Assembly: GCA_037043015.1 (NCBI GenBank)
Contig: CM073323.1
Location: forward strand, 28,114,758-28,178,757
DNA: 64,000 nt
Origin: Bryum argenteum
Taxonomy: Eukaryota > Streptophyta > Bryopsida > Bryales > Bryaceae
Direction: 5' to 3'
In this document: piece by piece, positions 23,023-35,400 of the stretch
Position numbering within the stretch: position 1 is the first letter of the stretch
Layout: every line of letters begins with the position of its first letter
Notes under the pieces: model-generated
What the model saw: only the letters and a program-made list of their open reading frames with translations
Database searches by the model: none
What the model was told of the DNA's origin: nothing
Position numbers and translations under genes: made by a program

Positions 23023-26000
23023 AAACCATGTAATAGTACAAGATTTAAAGGTGTTATTATGGAACATGAGTAATATTTATACATACAATTGCGTGCAATT
23101 TGCAAATGGTGCTTCTCACTAAGCTTGGTAATGATTTGAAGGGTTTTGATTACTGGTATTTTATTGTTACTAGAAGTTGATTAGATTTAGTTATTGGCAT
23201 CAAATCTCATAGTTATTCTAAATAGCTCTATGGCATAATTGACTTCCTACGTTTGTCATCTCTCCTATTTCTCAGGTGTAGTCATCAAGCTAGAAGACTA
23301 TTCGTTATGATCACATCAGCCATGAACTACTACACATGACATTGGTACATCTTAAAAGCTCATTCTAGTATTAAAAGCTCATATCATGGTGCCTATCCTC
23401 CACAATACAAAGGTGTGGTATTACAAAAGTGTGACATTACAAAGAAAGGAGGAGGTGCATTTGTACATGCACCTTTGTATTATGTAGAGAACTTTTGCTA
23501 GTTGTACAAACAAGAGTACGTGATACTTCGGGAAAAGAATGTGACATTGTAGAGAAGACCATTTGTTAAGCGTACAAATGCAAATTCTTGTGTGACAATA
23601 TTTGGGGGGGGGGGGGGGTCACTTAGATTTTTTACCAAAGGATGCGGCATAATGTAGGGAGGTATTAAATCACGGTGTCCAAAAATATTAGAAAGAAACA
23701 CTTTGAGATAATATAGAGCATACAAATTATTGAACACTCAATTAAAGTAAGATACTTAGGTAATTTATTAGTCATATTTATACTTTTTTTCCTAAGATAC
23801 CCTGAAAAATAAAAATATAATCAAAAATTATTTTTAGATCAATTATTTCACGTTGAACTTGCTTCGATGGATAAAAAATTGCATGTAACGGTCGACCATT
23901 ATGACCATTTTTTGATTATGTAAAAGTTGATATGAAAGTTTGTAACTATAGAATCTTGTAATGTACTAGCATGAGAAGTTTCACAAAAAGTTAAAACTTT
24001 CTTCACCGCACAAATGGGAAGATATATGAACTTAATGAAAACAAGCAAACAAAAAAACTTGAATCTCCTATTTTTAGCAATGTACTTTGACCAATAATAA
24101 TAGCTTTATATGAAGTCAATAAGATGATCTCCCTTGAAAATACATTGCACAATAAAATTACCTACTATTCTTTGGTTCATCCTTATATTCTTTGAGGTTT
24201 ACAAAATTAATTGTGAAGCTTGCAATAAGCCGAGGTACACAAAAATTGATCACTATCTGGAAAATATAATAATCATTTAGGCAAGTATGAAATAATGGGT
24301 CAGCTTAAGGAACCTTTCATTTCTCTCCAACTCCAAAATGAACCAAACACAATTACCATCTTCATCTTCAACTCTTCTTTTATACATCACTGTAGATAAA
24401 TAACCTCTCCTCTTTGAAATTATGGAATTTGACTTAGAAAGTCACATGTGACTCTCACACTTTCCTTACCTTTGTCCATAGATTTTGAAACTAGGCATTT
24501 GATGGACTGTGCACCTTATACATATATTGCAACTTGCATGGTTGTTACCTTGGCCTCCAAACTACCAATGACAAAAACCTTGCCTTCTTTGTGTTTGGAG
24601 GCTTATAGCAAATAATGTACAAACCTATATGAAGTCTTGTAAATTGCACATGAAACTAAACTAACCAAATGTGTACTCTTAACCAAGAAACTTTTAAGAA
24701 ATATATGTGGCATCACTTCAAAAAAGATTAATCAACCCAAAAATGGTTATTTTGACTTTTAAGGTATAAAGAGGCCGCTTCTAATGGAATAATATTGAAT
24801 TTGGGCTATATATAGAAGATAACATCTAACTTCCTTACTCCAATTTTTGTACTTTGGTTGGGGCTTGTATAGAGTGAAACTTGATTGAATTAAGTTGGGC
24901 TTTCTGACAATGATCACCTTCTACGTAAAGAATATAAGTGTGTAACTACGGAAAAACATATTATTTACACAAAACTATAGTTCTTCAAAGTTAGAAGTCA
25001 CAATCAGGGCACCTTTTTGATTTATAAGTGTAAATATATTTGAGTTTTCTTTTTTCACAAATTTGCAATCAATGACTAAACATAGTGTGAGTTTTCCGTA
25101 ACAAATCATGAACATGCTTTACATAAAAACAATGCCAAAGTTTGAACAATTTGACTAAACGACACTCTTAGATGATTATCTCTCGTGAAATGCATCTACA
25201 TTTTTTATTAGGTCAATTAATAATATACTTCTAAACTTGCGTGTAAATGCCTTGAGTGAATTTTTAAATTAAAAAAACTTATTCTCCCGTGATTTTCTTC
25301 ATATGAGAACAATGACAAACGGTTTTTGTGCAAAATTACATCTGCATGTTACTTATAAAGAGATCAACATCAACACATATAGTTCTAGAAGATTGTTATA
25401 AAACATCCAACTTGGCCAAAATGCAAAAAGCAACACTCCTAGATTTATAAAAGTTGACCTACTACCAACGAGATCTTATTAGCACATAAGGTCGAATGCC
25501 CTAAAACCACCAACTTAAGCTTTTTGAGGTTATTTTAGAATGATTATTTTTGGGGTATATTTTTCCCATGTAGGAAAGAATTTTTCTCATAGGATGCAAG
25601 TTTTTTCAAAATTTAACTCCTATTACATAAATAAATATAAATTTTCAAAGGCAAAAAGTACTTGGTGACCCAAAACTAATATGTAGACTTTCCCATTGTC
25701 ACACCTGGCTGGTACAAATTTCCATTCATGATTTGACCCAAAACCACCAACTTTTTTATTGTTTTGATTCGTCAGTTTGAATTGAGTGTTCTGACAATGC
25801 TAGTTCAGGCTAGGTGCGGTTATGGGGAGACCTATAGGTTGATACTGGGGTGCCGGTGGTTTTAGGTACTTCTACCATACATACATTCAGTACTAAAAAT
25901 CTCAAAGAGCCAAAACCATTCTTCAACTAACAACAAAAGCAACATAGGCCTCTACTTGCATAAAATGCCAAATTTTGCACTTCCTCCTATGCAGGCATAA

Positions 26001-26090
26001 GATATTTTTCTCCAAAGATCATGCACACAACAACAATTGTAGAGCAAGGTGTCCTATAGAGGTGTGGGGGAAATTGATAAGACAAAGAAA
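23023..26090. other. AT-rich spacer, no gene seen
   Basis: AT-rich DNA without recognised genes. It contains inverted GTGCA-type repeats around 23440-23480 (GAGGTGCATTTGTACATGCA) and a G run at about 23607-23619. ORFs here are short and feature no domain. Confidence 0.4.
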
Positions 26091-26281
26091 AGGGAATTAG
26101 TTTGGTCCACAGTAATTGCACTTTTGGTCTTGAGCCGTCACAAGCAAGGAAAGGGGAAGAAGCGAGAGAGAGATAGGGTAGAATAACTTTTTAGGGTATG
26201 GCGACTTGGAAGCAGCCAAAATGATTGATTGAACAAGGCGAGTGAAAAAGCAACAAACACTATTTAGGAGAAGTAGTTTCA

Positions 26282-26357
26282 TACTCCCCAGAAAAATCTA
26301 CCTCTGCGAGTAGATTTGAGAGAACATACTGGACAATTATAATGGGACAGAGGGAGC
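26282..26357. mobile_element. Truncated Stowaway MITE
   Basis: It contains the palindrome centre ATCTACCTCTGCGAGTAGAT and the right arm TACTGGACAATTATAATGGG followed by ACAGAGGGAG. The left terminal sequence is reduced to ACTCCC, so the element is internally deleted. Confidence 0.7.
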
Positions 26358-27029
26358 AAGGGAGAAATTTAAAAAGGGAGGGAGGAAGGGCCTGGGGAGA
26401 TGTGCCGTGGGTGCAGGGCCCGGCAAATGTAATGTGAGGGCGGTGATTGGGTGGGGGGGGGCAAAGGTAAACATTCGCATGGGGCATGAAAAGGGGGTTC
26501 TATTCAGGAAAAGAGGAATCCCCGGAACAAGGGAAGCTAAAAGGTGTACCACAGTAGGATTTGGACAGTGGCTGGCTCCTATTATCAGATGCCCAAAATC
26601 TCTGTCATATTTAATGCCCTGCTGCCCGCGCTGCCCGCTGCTGCCCCTGCCCCGCCACTTGAGCCTCGGGATTCGTGAAGATCGTATGTTCTAATTTTTT
26701 CTGCTTTTGCCCGTATTTCCTCTCTCTCTCTCTCTTTTTCTTATTCCTCCTCCTTTTGCACTTGCCTTCATTTAGTGCCCCGGTTTTCAGTGGCTGTTTG
26801 GAATTTGGAATTCTCACTTCCCGGCATCTCTCATTCACTCAGCCTGTGGTATTGCTCCTCTAGCTCCCCCACCTAGTCACCCAATTGTTGGTACCAAAAG
26901 TCAATGCTCACCTTTGAGCTTGCTTCCCTACAAAGTTGTTGACTACCACCTGCGTGCTGTGGACCATGTCTCACTTCCTTTAGTATTTTTGCTAGTAGAG
27001 TGGTCTAAACTGGAGCAGGTCCCACAATG
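26358..27029. other. Mixed-composition spacer, no confirmed gene
   Basis: G-rich then pyrimidine-rich sequence with a GC-rich spot at about 26622-26655 (GCCCGCTGCTGCCCCTGCCC) and a CT microsatellite near 26720-26735. No coding region was recognised on either strand. Confidence 0.35.
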
Positions 27030-27290
27030 GTGCTCTAGTAATCTTCACTCACATGTTGTATAATAGCTGCTTCATACAACAATACCATGTACTCACGACA
27101 AGCATTGTAGGGTATCACTTTTAGGAACACCTATGTTTTCAACTTCAAAAATATATGGTTAACTATTAGAAGAGTCCAGAAATGATGATGCTACTTGCTC
27201 TAGCTTTCTACTAAATTTCCCCTTGTAGTAACGTCCATGTAGATTCCCCGTGTTCAAAAGTGCACCATCAATGACCACCTTACAAGAGCA
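27030..27290 (-). repeat. Dispersed fragment, copy 2 (paired with 11560-11860)
   Basis: Same ordered blocks as 11560-11860. The minus-strand frame contains GKFSRKLEQVASSFLDSS, matching GKISRKLEQVESSFFDSS in the other copy. The peptide is unrecognised. Confidence 0.6.
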
Positions 27291-27758
27291 CAAGCCAAGG
27301 GGCTCGTTTACTCTATGACGGAGAAGGCCTTTGAGTTGGCTGAAACTTTGAAGAGTTGTAACTTCTTCGATCCAATAATTTTTCATTTGCCTTTTTTATT
27401 ATCAAAGTTTGGCTTTTGTATTCGAATTTCAACATACCTCGAGGTGAAAAATCAATCATTTCTTTAGGTTTTATAGGTTGCATGAGGGTAAAAATTGCAT
27501 AGACACATTCCTGACTCACATGTGAACAAGAATGTAGAGAGCCACATATCTAAATTGTTTTCGAATCCGTTTTTTGGGCCCTTGAAGAACTACTTAACCT
27601 TATTCCAACCATCCATAAGAATTGCTTTATCAACTTGAATCGTTATGGTCTCACAATTGGTGAAGAATTTCAATCTAAAATCTGATATACATATACATAT
27701 ACAAGTTAGGTACTAGATCGTAGAGTTACATACTTCAAAGTATGTTGTAAAATGAATA

Positions 27759-28200
27759 TTATTGTCTTGCATTGAAAGAGCACAATTTTGAGGGTGAAGG
27801 ATGCAAATAGTGCCTTGAAACTTTTGGGGTCGAAATTTGAAGAATTGAAATACATAATGCATCAAGAGAGAAGGCCGAAGTCTTATGGCTGAGGTTTTCT
27901 ATATTCGGCTTATACTTCTTCAGCCAAGATATTCCAATAACGATAGGATGGGAGGGACTATTGATTACATTAAACATAATCTTAATATTATAACCGTCCA
28001 TTGCTATATTTACAAGTACAATTTTGTAAACGACAACTATAGGTCGCCCATCTACTACCTCTACTTGTACATGGTTAGGCTTGTGCTGAATCGTGATCTT
28101 CAGAAAGTTTTGCAAAAGTCATATTCACGAAATAAGGAGATGTTGTAAAGTCTAATAAGCTATTATTTTCTTATATTTTCATTTCGGGCAGAAATAGATA
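27759..28200 (-). pseudogene. Ty3/gypsy retrotransposon protease relic
   Basis: The minus-strand frame at about 27759-28115 reads like the C-terminal half of a gypsy retropepsin: VEVVDGRPI, then a FNVINSPSHPIVIGISWLKK stretch, which is the usual ILGxxWL region. In another frame just upstream, LLDFTTSPYFVNMTFAK corresponds to the catalytic segment, but the D[ST]GA motif has become DFTT. A frameshift separates the halves. No reverse transcriptase, integrase or LTRs were found nearby, so it is a dead fragment. Confidence 0.6.
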
Positions 28201-28259
28201 TTGTAATAAATCGGGCACATTCAGAAGAGAGGTAAGGACCTTGATGTTTTGATGAAGGT

Positions 28260-29550
28260 GAAAGGTCAAGTTGCATAGCCCGTACTGAGACTGGCCATTC
28301 TTGTTTTCCTCAATCGTGGTGCTTCTAATCGATGACGTAGGTAGCTTCCACTTCTTTGGGCAGCCGTTGACAATTCCTCATAGGCATACTTAACTTAAAT
28401 ATCTACATAGAAAAATATTAAAAACATGTACAAAATGTTTGGAGTAACAATTGTTGAGTCTCCAATTGCACAAAGTCGACTATGTCTTCCAAGAATACCC
28501 AAAGAAATGATTTGAATCAATTTTGAACATTAAAATCTTCCAAATGGTCAAGATTCAACTGTTGAAATTTTACATGGTGGTGTTGATAGTAGCAAGGTTC
28601 AAGATCCTAAGGTTAAAAGTACATAAAATCAACAAAGTACAAACCAAGAAACCATACCACAAGTCCAAGAAGGTGATAGAAAACTTCAAGCTCCCAAAAA
28701 CACAAATTCGTTGGGGTTTACAACTTACATGATACGCACATTGAATTCATTAAAATCCTCCTACCTTATCTCTTCATTTTCTTTCTAAACTACATTACTC
28801 TTGAAGTGACACTTTGGAGACAACAATTTATGGAGCTCAAATAAGTTCAAAGTTGCATGAGAACTCAATTCACATGCAAATTCCAAGTTACATGCAAACT
28901 CCAATTGATAAACAACTCATTAGATCGACCCCCAAATTAGAAAAAGGAAGCATGCAAGTATGCCAAACATGAATCTCTCTTGGAGCTCGTTGTGGTTGCA
29001 CATTAAATGCCAAAAGAGTAAAGAAACAAAAAGAAGCAAAGAGCACCCATAAACTTTTTCCTCCATAACACATAACATACTAGTTTACCCGAATAAAATA
29101 AAGGATAGGGTTAGCTTAGCTTAGCTTAGACCATTTTTCATGCAGAAAAAGGAAGGGATTGTCAGGGGGCAAATTAAGCTAACCTAAGTGAGCTGCACCG
29201 TCCACAATGGGTGGCTGAAACCCCCTACCCCAAATGATTGATATACCCCTCTTGGAGCCCTCTCATTGGCTAGCCAAGTTTTTTTTAACCTAGTTACCCT
29301 AGCCCCCTTTGTAATAGTGGTATTTACCCCTTTGAAGTGACGAGTAAAAGGAGCCAATGGTGGGGCTTGGCAGGGTCACTTAATGCCATGCCAACCCCAT
29401 CAATTCATAAAGTATGCTTGCACTTTTCTAGGGACCCAAAAGTTTCTTACTCATCTTACTGTACATTATTCACCTGCTTTTACCCTCCCAGTACCATAAA
29501 AACGAATGTACTTCAATTCTGTTTGCTGCTTGAATCGACTCTCGGAAGAA
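28260..29550. other. Spacer, no gene seen
   Basis: AT-rich DNA, possibly more of the retroelement relic to its left. It contains a short TTAGC repeat near 29111-29127. No confident reading frames. Confidence 0.35.
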
Positions 29551-29552
29551 GT

Positions 29553-29600
29553 GGTTTAGGGTTTAGGGTTAGGGTTTAAGGTTTAGGGTTTAGGGTTTAC
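29553..29600. repeat. Interstitial telomere-type repeats (TTTAGGG)
   Basis: About seven imperfect units of GGTTTAGGGTTTAGGG type, including TTAGGG and TTTAAGG variants. This is the plant telomere motif at an internal site. The tract is too short to be a chromosome end. Confidence 0.8.
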
Positions 29601-29879
29601 CGGTTTTCGTTGTATTGAGCTTTGGCCGATATAGTTTTGATGGTTTTTTTATGGTAATTTGGATAGTTTTTTAATTTTGTATGGTCTATGTAATATATTT
29701 TACTTGATTTTCCGGCTCGTTTTCTCATAGTTATTAACGTTTCCCATAATTTATTGATTTGGCAGACATTCTGATACTTATTTTCTGATTGAAAATATCC
29801 ATAAGTTCGGAATTTGTCCATAATTAATTAAGTATCTGTTTTTTTAGGTTGCCTCCTCAATTTTCTTCGTGTAAAATTG

Positions 29880-30090
29880 CGTAAATTACAAAATGTGATC
29901 CTAAGTGTTATTTAGGAGATTGAACCGTAGGATTAAACCAAAGTTATCTTGGCCTTCTACTTACACATAGAATTGGAATAGTTGCCTTTTCTTGACTTGT
30001 GTGATCGAAGTTGACTGAATTATTCTCCTCTAGGAACCTCCTTAACCTATTTTGGGTCTTAGGGAAAGGTAGAAGTTAACCTTAACCGTG
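29880..30090. repeat. Diverged P2-like remnant
   Basis: It contains GAACCGTAGGATTAAACC, GTGTGATCGAAGTTGACTGA and CTAGGAACCTCCTTAACC in the order seen in family P2. Termini are eroded. Confidence 0.45.
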
Positions 30091-30659
30091 AAGGAGTATC
30101 GCCTTGAAGCTCAGACACAAGACTGCCTTCTTTTGTTGCAAGGTGCATATTTCCGAAGTTTGATGTGTTTTAAGTTGTGGAATCGCACGATCTAGTACCT
30201 AACTTGAACATGTACATGAAATCTTAAATATAAAAAAATTCACAATTAGTGAGATCATAATGTTTAAAGTTGAGGACAAGGGTTTTTTCCCTTGGTATAG
30301 AATATAAAAGTAGTGTTTTGGGGGTCATATTCGAAAGCAAAGTTGACATGAGGCTCTTCAAATTCTTGTTCCTAAGTGAGTTAAACACGTACATAAAATT
30401 CTACCTCCATAGGACCTATAAAACCCAGATAAATGCTCATGTTTGAAACTCGTGTACAAAGGCAAAATTTTAACAAGTAAATGCATGTAAGATAGAACTG
30501 AGTCAAGAATACCGCCTTGAGTATCCAAAAAAGAATAAAGAAAAGATTCATCCCCCCTTATGTATATAATGGTAGAAAAACGTAATTTTGAGTCTTTAGA
30601 CTTCCAAAAACACAAGGAGCTCTTGGTTTACCTCTAAACATCCCAACCTATTTTCAGCC

Positions 30660-31260
30660 TAATTTTTATAAACAATAAGTGTCCTATATGATATGAAGGC
30701 AAGTGTTTTTTAATCTTAAGAGTACAATCTTGTAGTAGACTAACTGTAGTTGATGTGAGTCACATTTTGACTTGTGAGGCCTGATAAGTTGCGAGATCGT
30801 AATGTATTGGTTCTTGACAGAGATTTACATTTTCCACCATTTTCACTTTGAAGTGGAAATGCTACCAGTAGACATGTTGCCATGAAAAACTCATTGATTA
30901 GAGAGTAGTTCACCTTCATCTCATTAATACCCTTGTACCAAATAGATTTATCAAAGAAATTCTTGACTCGAAAAAACAGCCTTACACTAGTGAAAATTGC
31001 CCCAAAAATACACAAAGGAAAAAAGGGCAGTAACTAGACTCTTTGCACTAAAATACATGTCATGTCTTCTTCACATGTTGGTGAGAAATAAGGTTCCTAC
31101 AAAAAAAACTAAACTCAAATTCAAATCCAACCCAACATAAATAGTTGAAATCTAACGGTGGATGAAGGTGATTTTCCTCCTCAAGATTCATGTACTTTTA
31201 TGGTTCTTCTAATATAAATACTTCTTTGCAAATCCAATTGCAAAAATGTTGATAAGAAAG
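30660..31260. repeat. Diverged P6-like remnant
   Basis: It shares CATTTTCACTTTGAAGTG, GAGGCCTGATAAGTTGC and CTCATTAATACC with the left half of the 54705-55856 element, in the same orientation. Termini were not found. Confidence 0.45.
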
Positions 31261-31690
31261 CTCTCAACTATAAAGACTTTGAATTCACCATTATACTTGT
31301 CCTTGTGTATAAAAACAAGTAAAATGAAATACTAATTTTTATTTTACATAATTGACTTGCAATGATGTAACATGCCTCATGTTTAAAAAGCTTGAAATCA
31401 AAAACCGTCTTGATTTAAACCCCAAAAGTCCATGATGACCAAAATGGTCCCATTTCCTATGTAATTTGACATCCTTAGGCCGTTAGGGGTTAACTCATGC
31501 CATAAAACCATACCTTGAGGATGGGTTTGTAGCTTTTATTACATAAAATATACTAAAGCCAACATATTTTGTCAAAAGTCAAAAGTCGATTTGGAATAAA
31601 GAAATTATGGCTTGCCAAAGATTTTGACCTATCATCCATTGTGTTGATCCTTGACACAATGTCAAGTCTAATTCTAGTAATTTGAATCTA

Positions 31691-31958
31691 TTAACCCCTA
31701 ACTTTCCTTAAAACCCGAAACGGGTTTTGGATGTTCCCGCAGGAGAAAAACTCAGCCAACTTTGACCATTGTAATCTTACAAATGAGGGAGATTGAACGG
31801 TTCAAAGTTAGTGTGTGAGAAGAATGTCAAGTGAACTTTGAGATCTTACGGTTGAATTTTTCAAATAATGCTTAGATTGAGATTCTTTGAGCCTAATCTA
31901 AAGGGAGGTCAAATTTTGTGACTTAGACTGATTTGCAACAAGGAAACTTAGGGGTTAA
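31691..31958. mobile_element. TTAA-flanked MITE, family P2, copy 2 (inverted)
   Basis: TTAA at 31691-31694 and 31955-31958. It is the reverse complement of the 5104-5371 and 33135-33402 copies, with CCCCTAACTTTCCTTAAAAC at the left and AAGGAAACTTAGGGG at the right. No coding capacity. Confidence 0.85.
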
Positions 31959-32713
31959 TGCCAATTTTCAAAAACCTTTCGGGCCCAATAAGAGCAGAAG
32001 ATAACTCTTCATCCTCAATATTTATAGGATTTCTTTTGAGAAAATTAGTTCATAACCAAAATTCCACTCAAATTTACAAGTGACCCAAGTTGAAATTTTA
32101 AGGAGGATTATAACGGTTGGTGTCAAGTTTTACATGTGTAAACTTTTAGTAATTTATCCTTTTAAGATTTTTAAGTAAGATTTAGAAATTTTCCAATAAA
32201 GAATTTGCTTGGACTACGCAAACTCACATACGTACACAATGACCGTTCATTTGTTTCCTATTCCAAACTTATGTTTGATGTGATGCATGTTTTAGCACAT
32301 TGTAGTTTCTAAACCTTTGTTTCTAAATCACGCAAAGGAACTTGCGTAATGAAAAAGCATAATGATTCTCTAAAATTTTGCATGGACTTACTCAACTGAG
32401 TTTATCTACATGGAGAAAAATTTGAGCAATATGTTTAGGGTAACAATCATTGAGAGTCTCCCTTTGCACAAAGCTAACTATGGTCCCCAAACGATACCCA
32501 ATTTCTTCTATTGCATCAATTTAGATTGTTTCAATCTCCCAGGTTGCAAATCTAATGGCAAGAAATATCACATAGTATTTGCGATCATAGCAAGATCCTA
32601 TAGTTGAGAGTACATTAAGGAAACTACACCAACCTCAATTCTAACAAGGTGGTAGATCATTCAAGCTTTTTAGTTTCGGAGGTCCAAAACATACTTAGAT
32701 TTTTGAGGGTCGA

Positions 32714-33138
32714 TCAACCCCTAAAGATCCTTGATTCAAAATTCCCTAAATCACATAATATTACCTTTGTCTACTTTATGCCAAAAAATCTCAATCTACA
32801 TATCAATTAGAAGATCCAACGGTGGGATCTTAGAGTTATTTGCATGTAATACTGAACTATTGATTCTTTTGCATTAGCGAGATTCTAAAGGGTCAAGAAT
32901 GGCTGATTTTTATTATGCCAGAACCCCAAGAAGCCATTTCAACTACCTTTGTCTACTTTACGCCAAAAAATCTCAATCTACATATCAATTAGAAGATCCA
33001 ACCGTGGGATCTCCATGTAAAACTGAACTATTTATTCTTTTTCATATGCAAGATTCTAAATGGTCAAAAGTGGCTGATTTTTGTCCTTACGGAAACCCCA
33101 AGAAGCCATTTCAACTTTCTTGGGTTTTTAGGGGTTAA
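32714..33138. mobile_element. TTAA-type element with internal duplication, abutting P2 copy 3
   Basis: The left end is TCAA then CCCCTAAAGATCCTTGA (a mutated target), and the right end is TTTTTAGGGG plus TTAA (33135-33138). About 174 bp is tandemly duplicated inside: CTACCTTTGTCTACTTTA and AATTAGAAGATCCAAC each occur twice (near 32767 and 32942). The right TTAA is shared with the next element. Confidence 0.65.
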
Positions 33139-33402
33139 CCCCTAAATTTCCTTGTTGCAAAACGGTTTAAGTCACAAGATTTGACCTTCCTCTAGATTAA
33201 GCTCAAAATATCTCAATCTAAGCATTATTTAGAAGATTCAACCGTAAGATCTCAAAGTTCACTTGACATTGTTCTCACATACCAAATTTGAACCGTTCAC
33301 TCTTCCTCATTTGTGAGATTATAATGGTCAAAGTTGGCTGAGTTTTTCTCCTGCGGGAACCTCCAAAACCCGTTTCGGGTTTTAAGGAAAGTTAGGGGTT
33401 AA
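33135..33402. mobile_element. TTAA-flanked MITE, family P2, copy 3
   Basis: TTAA at 33135-33138 and 33399-33402, with CCCCTAAATTTCCTTGTTGC and TTTTAAGGAAAGTTAGGGG ends. Same orientation as 5104-5371 and closely similar. Its left TTAA is also the right TTAA of the neighbouring element. Confidence 0.85.
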
Positions 33403-33540
33403 CAATGAAATGTTGTTATCAACAACATGATGATTGTTGGGGATGATTATATTGTTTTCCTTAAGAGATCCAAGTTATAGGTCAGAGGTCATGTGTAAGA
33501 AGAAGTAGGGGTGGATGAGTGGGGGGAGTTTGGAGTTTTG

Positions 33541-33769
33541 TGGAGGGGGGTTGTTCCCTCAACCAAACCGTTCTGTGGCAACATCAATTTTTGTCTCAGT
33601 TTGTGTTTGTCTTGTTTTGCGTGTCTTTCCCCCAGTTTGTACGACCGTCAGACCTTGCAATGAAAATCTTGTTCCTTTGTACACCTCCGCCTGTTTATGG
33701 CTCTGATTTTATTCTTTGTTTTATTCATTACCAAGTAAGGTTTAAAAAAAAAAAAAAAAAAAAAAAAAA
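33541..33769 (+). repeat. Possible retroposon 3' end with poly(A) tail
   Basis: T-rich, GT-rich sequence (GTTTGTCTTGTTTTGCGTGTC, TTTGTTTTATTCATTACC) ends in about 26 A at 33744-33769. That layout suggests a LINE or processed transcript 3' end, but no coding sequence or target duplication was recognised. Confidence 0.35.
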
Positions 33770-34087
33770 CCTTAAGAGTTGAAAATGCATGTGAAAATCA
33801 TCATATGCCTCTCGGATTGTGATGTGAAATTCCATGAGAATATAGGGTTCAAACTCGGTTATGAAAATCATCCAAAAATAAAGTCAATTGTGTTGCGGTA
33901 TGTTCATTCCGTGAGTGTCGAAAATTGCAGTTTTGAGGTTTCAAGTTTCCAAAAACACAAGGAAATTCAGGGGTTAATACTCTCATTATTGATATTGACA
34001 TCTCTATGTGTGAACTCACTTCCATAGTTGTAAGCATCATTCTCAGAACTACAATCATTCAACCTCATATATTTTTGTGATCAAGGC

Positions 34088-34380
34088 TAACTTACCCCTA
34101 AATTTCCTTGTGTGTTTTTGGTGCAATTTTCTACCTCTATGCACTCTTAGCAGTGTGAAGTGAATTTCTTTTAACGCTGCAAGATCTTATCAATAAGCCT
34201 ATTTTGGTTAGTGGTTCAAAGATTGACCATTGATTTTTTTAATCATTTGCAAGGTCATAACATTTGTGCAAATTTTTTTACTGAAATTTCTAAAAGCTTT
34301 GAAGGTTGCTCTTATAAAGTTTGAAGGTTGCCCTCGTAGAATTGGTACACTTTATTGACTTAGGGTCCACACGCTAATTA
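34088..34380. repeat. P4-like remnant
   Basis: It begins CTTACCCCTAAATTTCCTTG and continues GTGTTTTTGGTGC, CTACCTCTATGCACTC and GGTTGCCCTCGTAGAATTGG, the order of the P4 family. An oppositely oriented P4 end lies just left (AAAACACAAGGAAATTCAGG then GGTTAA, 33950-33977). Confidence 0.5.
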
Positions 34381-35160
34381 TAGAGGGAAGCTGCTATATG
34401 TGTATAATAGCATAGGTAAAAATCTAATGCCTTGGTTGTTATAAACAAACCATTTTATGTTTAGGTGAGAAAAAGTATTCTAGTAAGCTTGTTCACAAGT
34501 GATATGAGGGTAAAACGTTCAAAGTGCTTTATTTGTCTCAAATGAAATTGTTCCACATTGAGGGGCCATGGTTGGTGGAGAAGTGTTGGTTTGCTAGGTG
34601 TGCAAGGGTCATGTGGGATGAATGTTGCTTTTGAAATGTTTAGGTTTAAGGGTCACTTTAAAATTTATATAAAGGAAGGTCATATGTAAGGAGTGGATTT
34701 AGGTATTTTAGATGTTGTTGTAATTAGTAATTTGCTCTTACAGATACATGATAATCCTTACAAAAAACGGTTTTGAGCAAAATGTGCATGTTATAGTGTA
34801 ATAGAGGAGGCTCCTCCAGAGGGAGCTTATTGTACAAGTTTGCACAAATGCGATGCTATGGTATGTGTGATGTGTGATTTAACAGTTACCAAGTAGTACA
34901 TAACAGAGGATTGTTATGTACCATGTTGCTTTATTATGTGTGATGTGTTTCAAAGTGTCAGTTTTCATGAATGAGCCACGTAAAAATTTACTAAGCACAC
35001 CTACTTATTGCTATATTTGTGAAGGAAAAGATATGCTCATTATGCTTCATATGCTTATGAGAATTGTGGGCAAACACATGTTATTCAAAATCTTAAGTCT
35101 TACTTAGAAGCGTTGAATGTTTGCCCAGAGAATACCAAAGACATCTTAATAGTGTGAGTA

Positions 35161-35400
35161 GACTCTTGCTACTTTGTCACGGTTTGATAATTTGGAATCT
35201 GTGGAGAGAATGCAATGAAGTCACTTTCAATGATACATGTGGTTCCAAAAAACGCTAGAAATTACTCTTTGGCTTGTTTAAAAAAGTATGGGAGAGCGCT
35301 TGGTGGCACACCATAAAAATTACACCAAGTTTGCACGCCAGAAAGATGAATCCTTTCAAACAATTGGTGACGGAATGAGGTTCTAGCTCCATGAGATCGA
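35161..35400 (+). pseudogene. Possible LINE C-terminal relic
   Basis: The plus-strand translation includes LIIWNLWRECNEVTFND, which resembles the zf-RVT tail of plant LINE reverse transcriptases (pattern WxLWxxRNxxVF). Stops interrupt the frame and no polymerase motifs were found upstream. The match is a short motif only. Confidence 0.35.
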
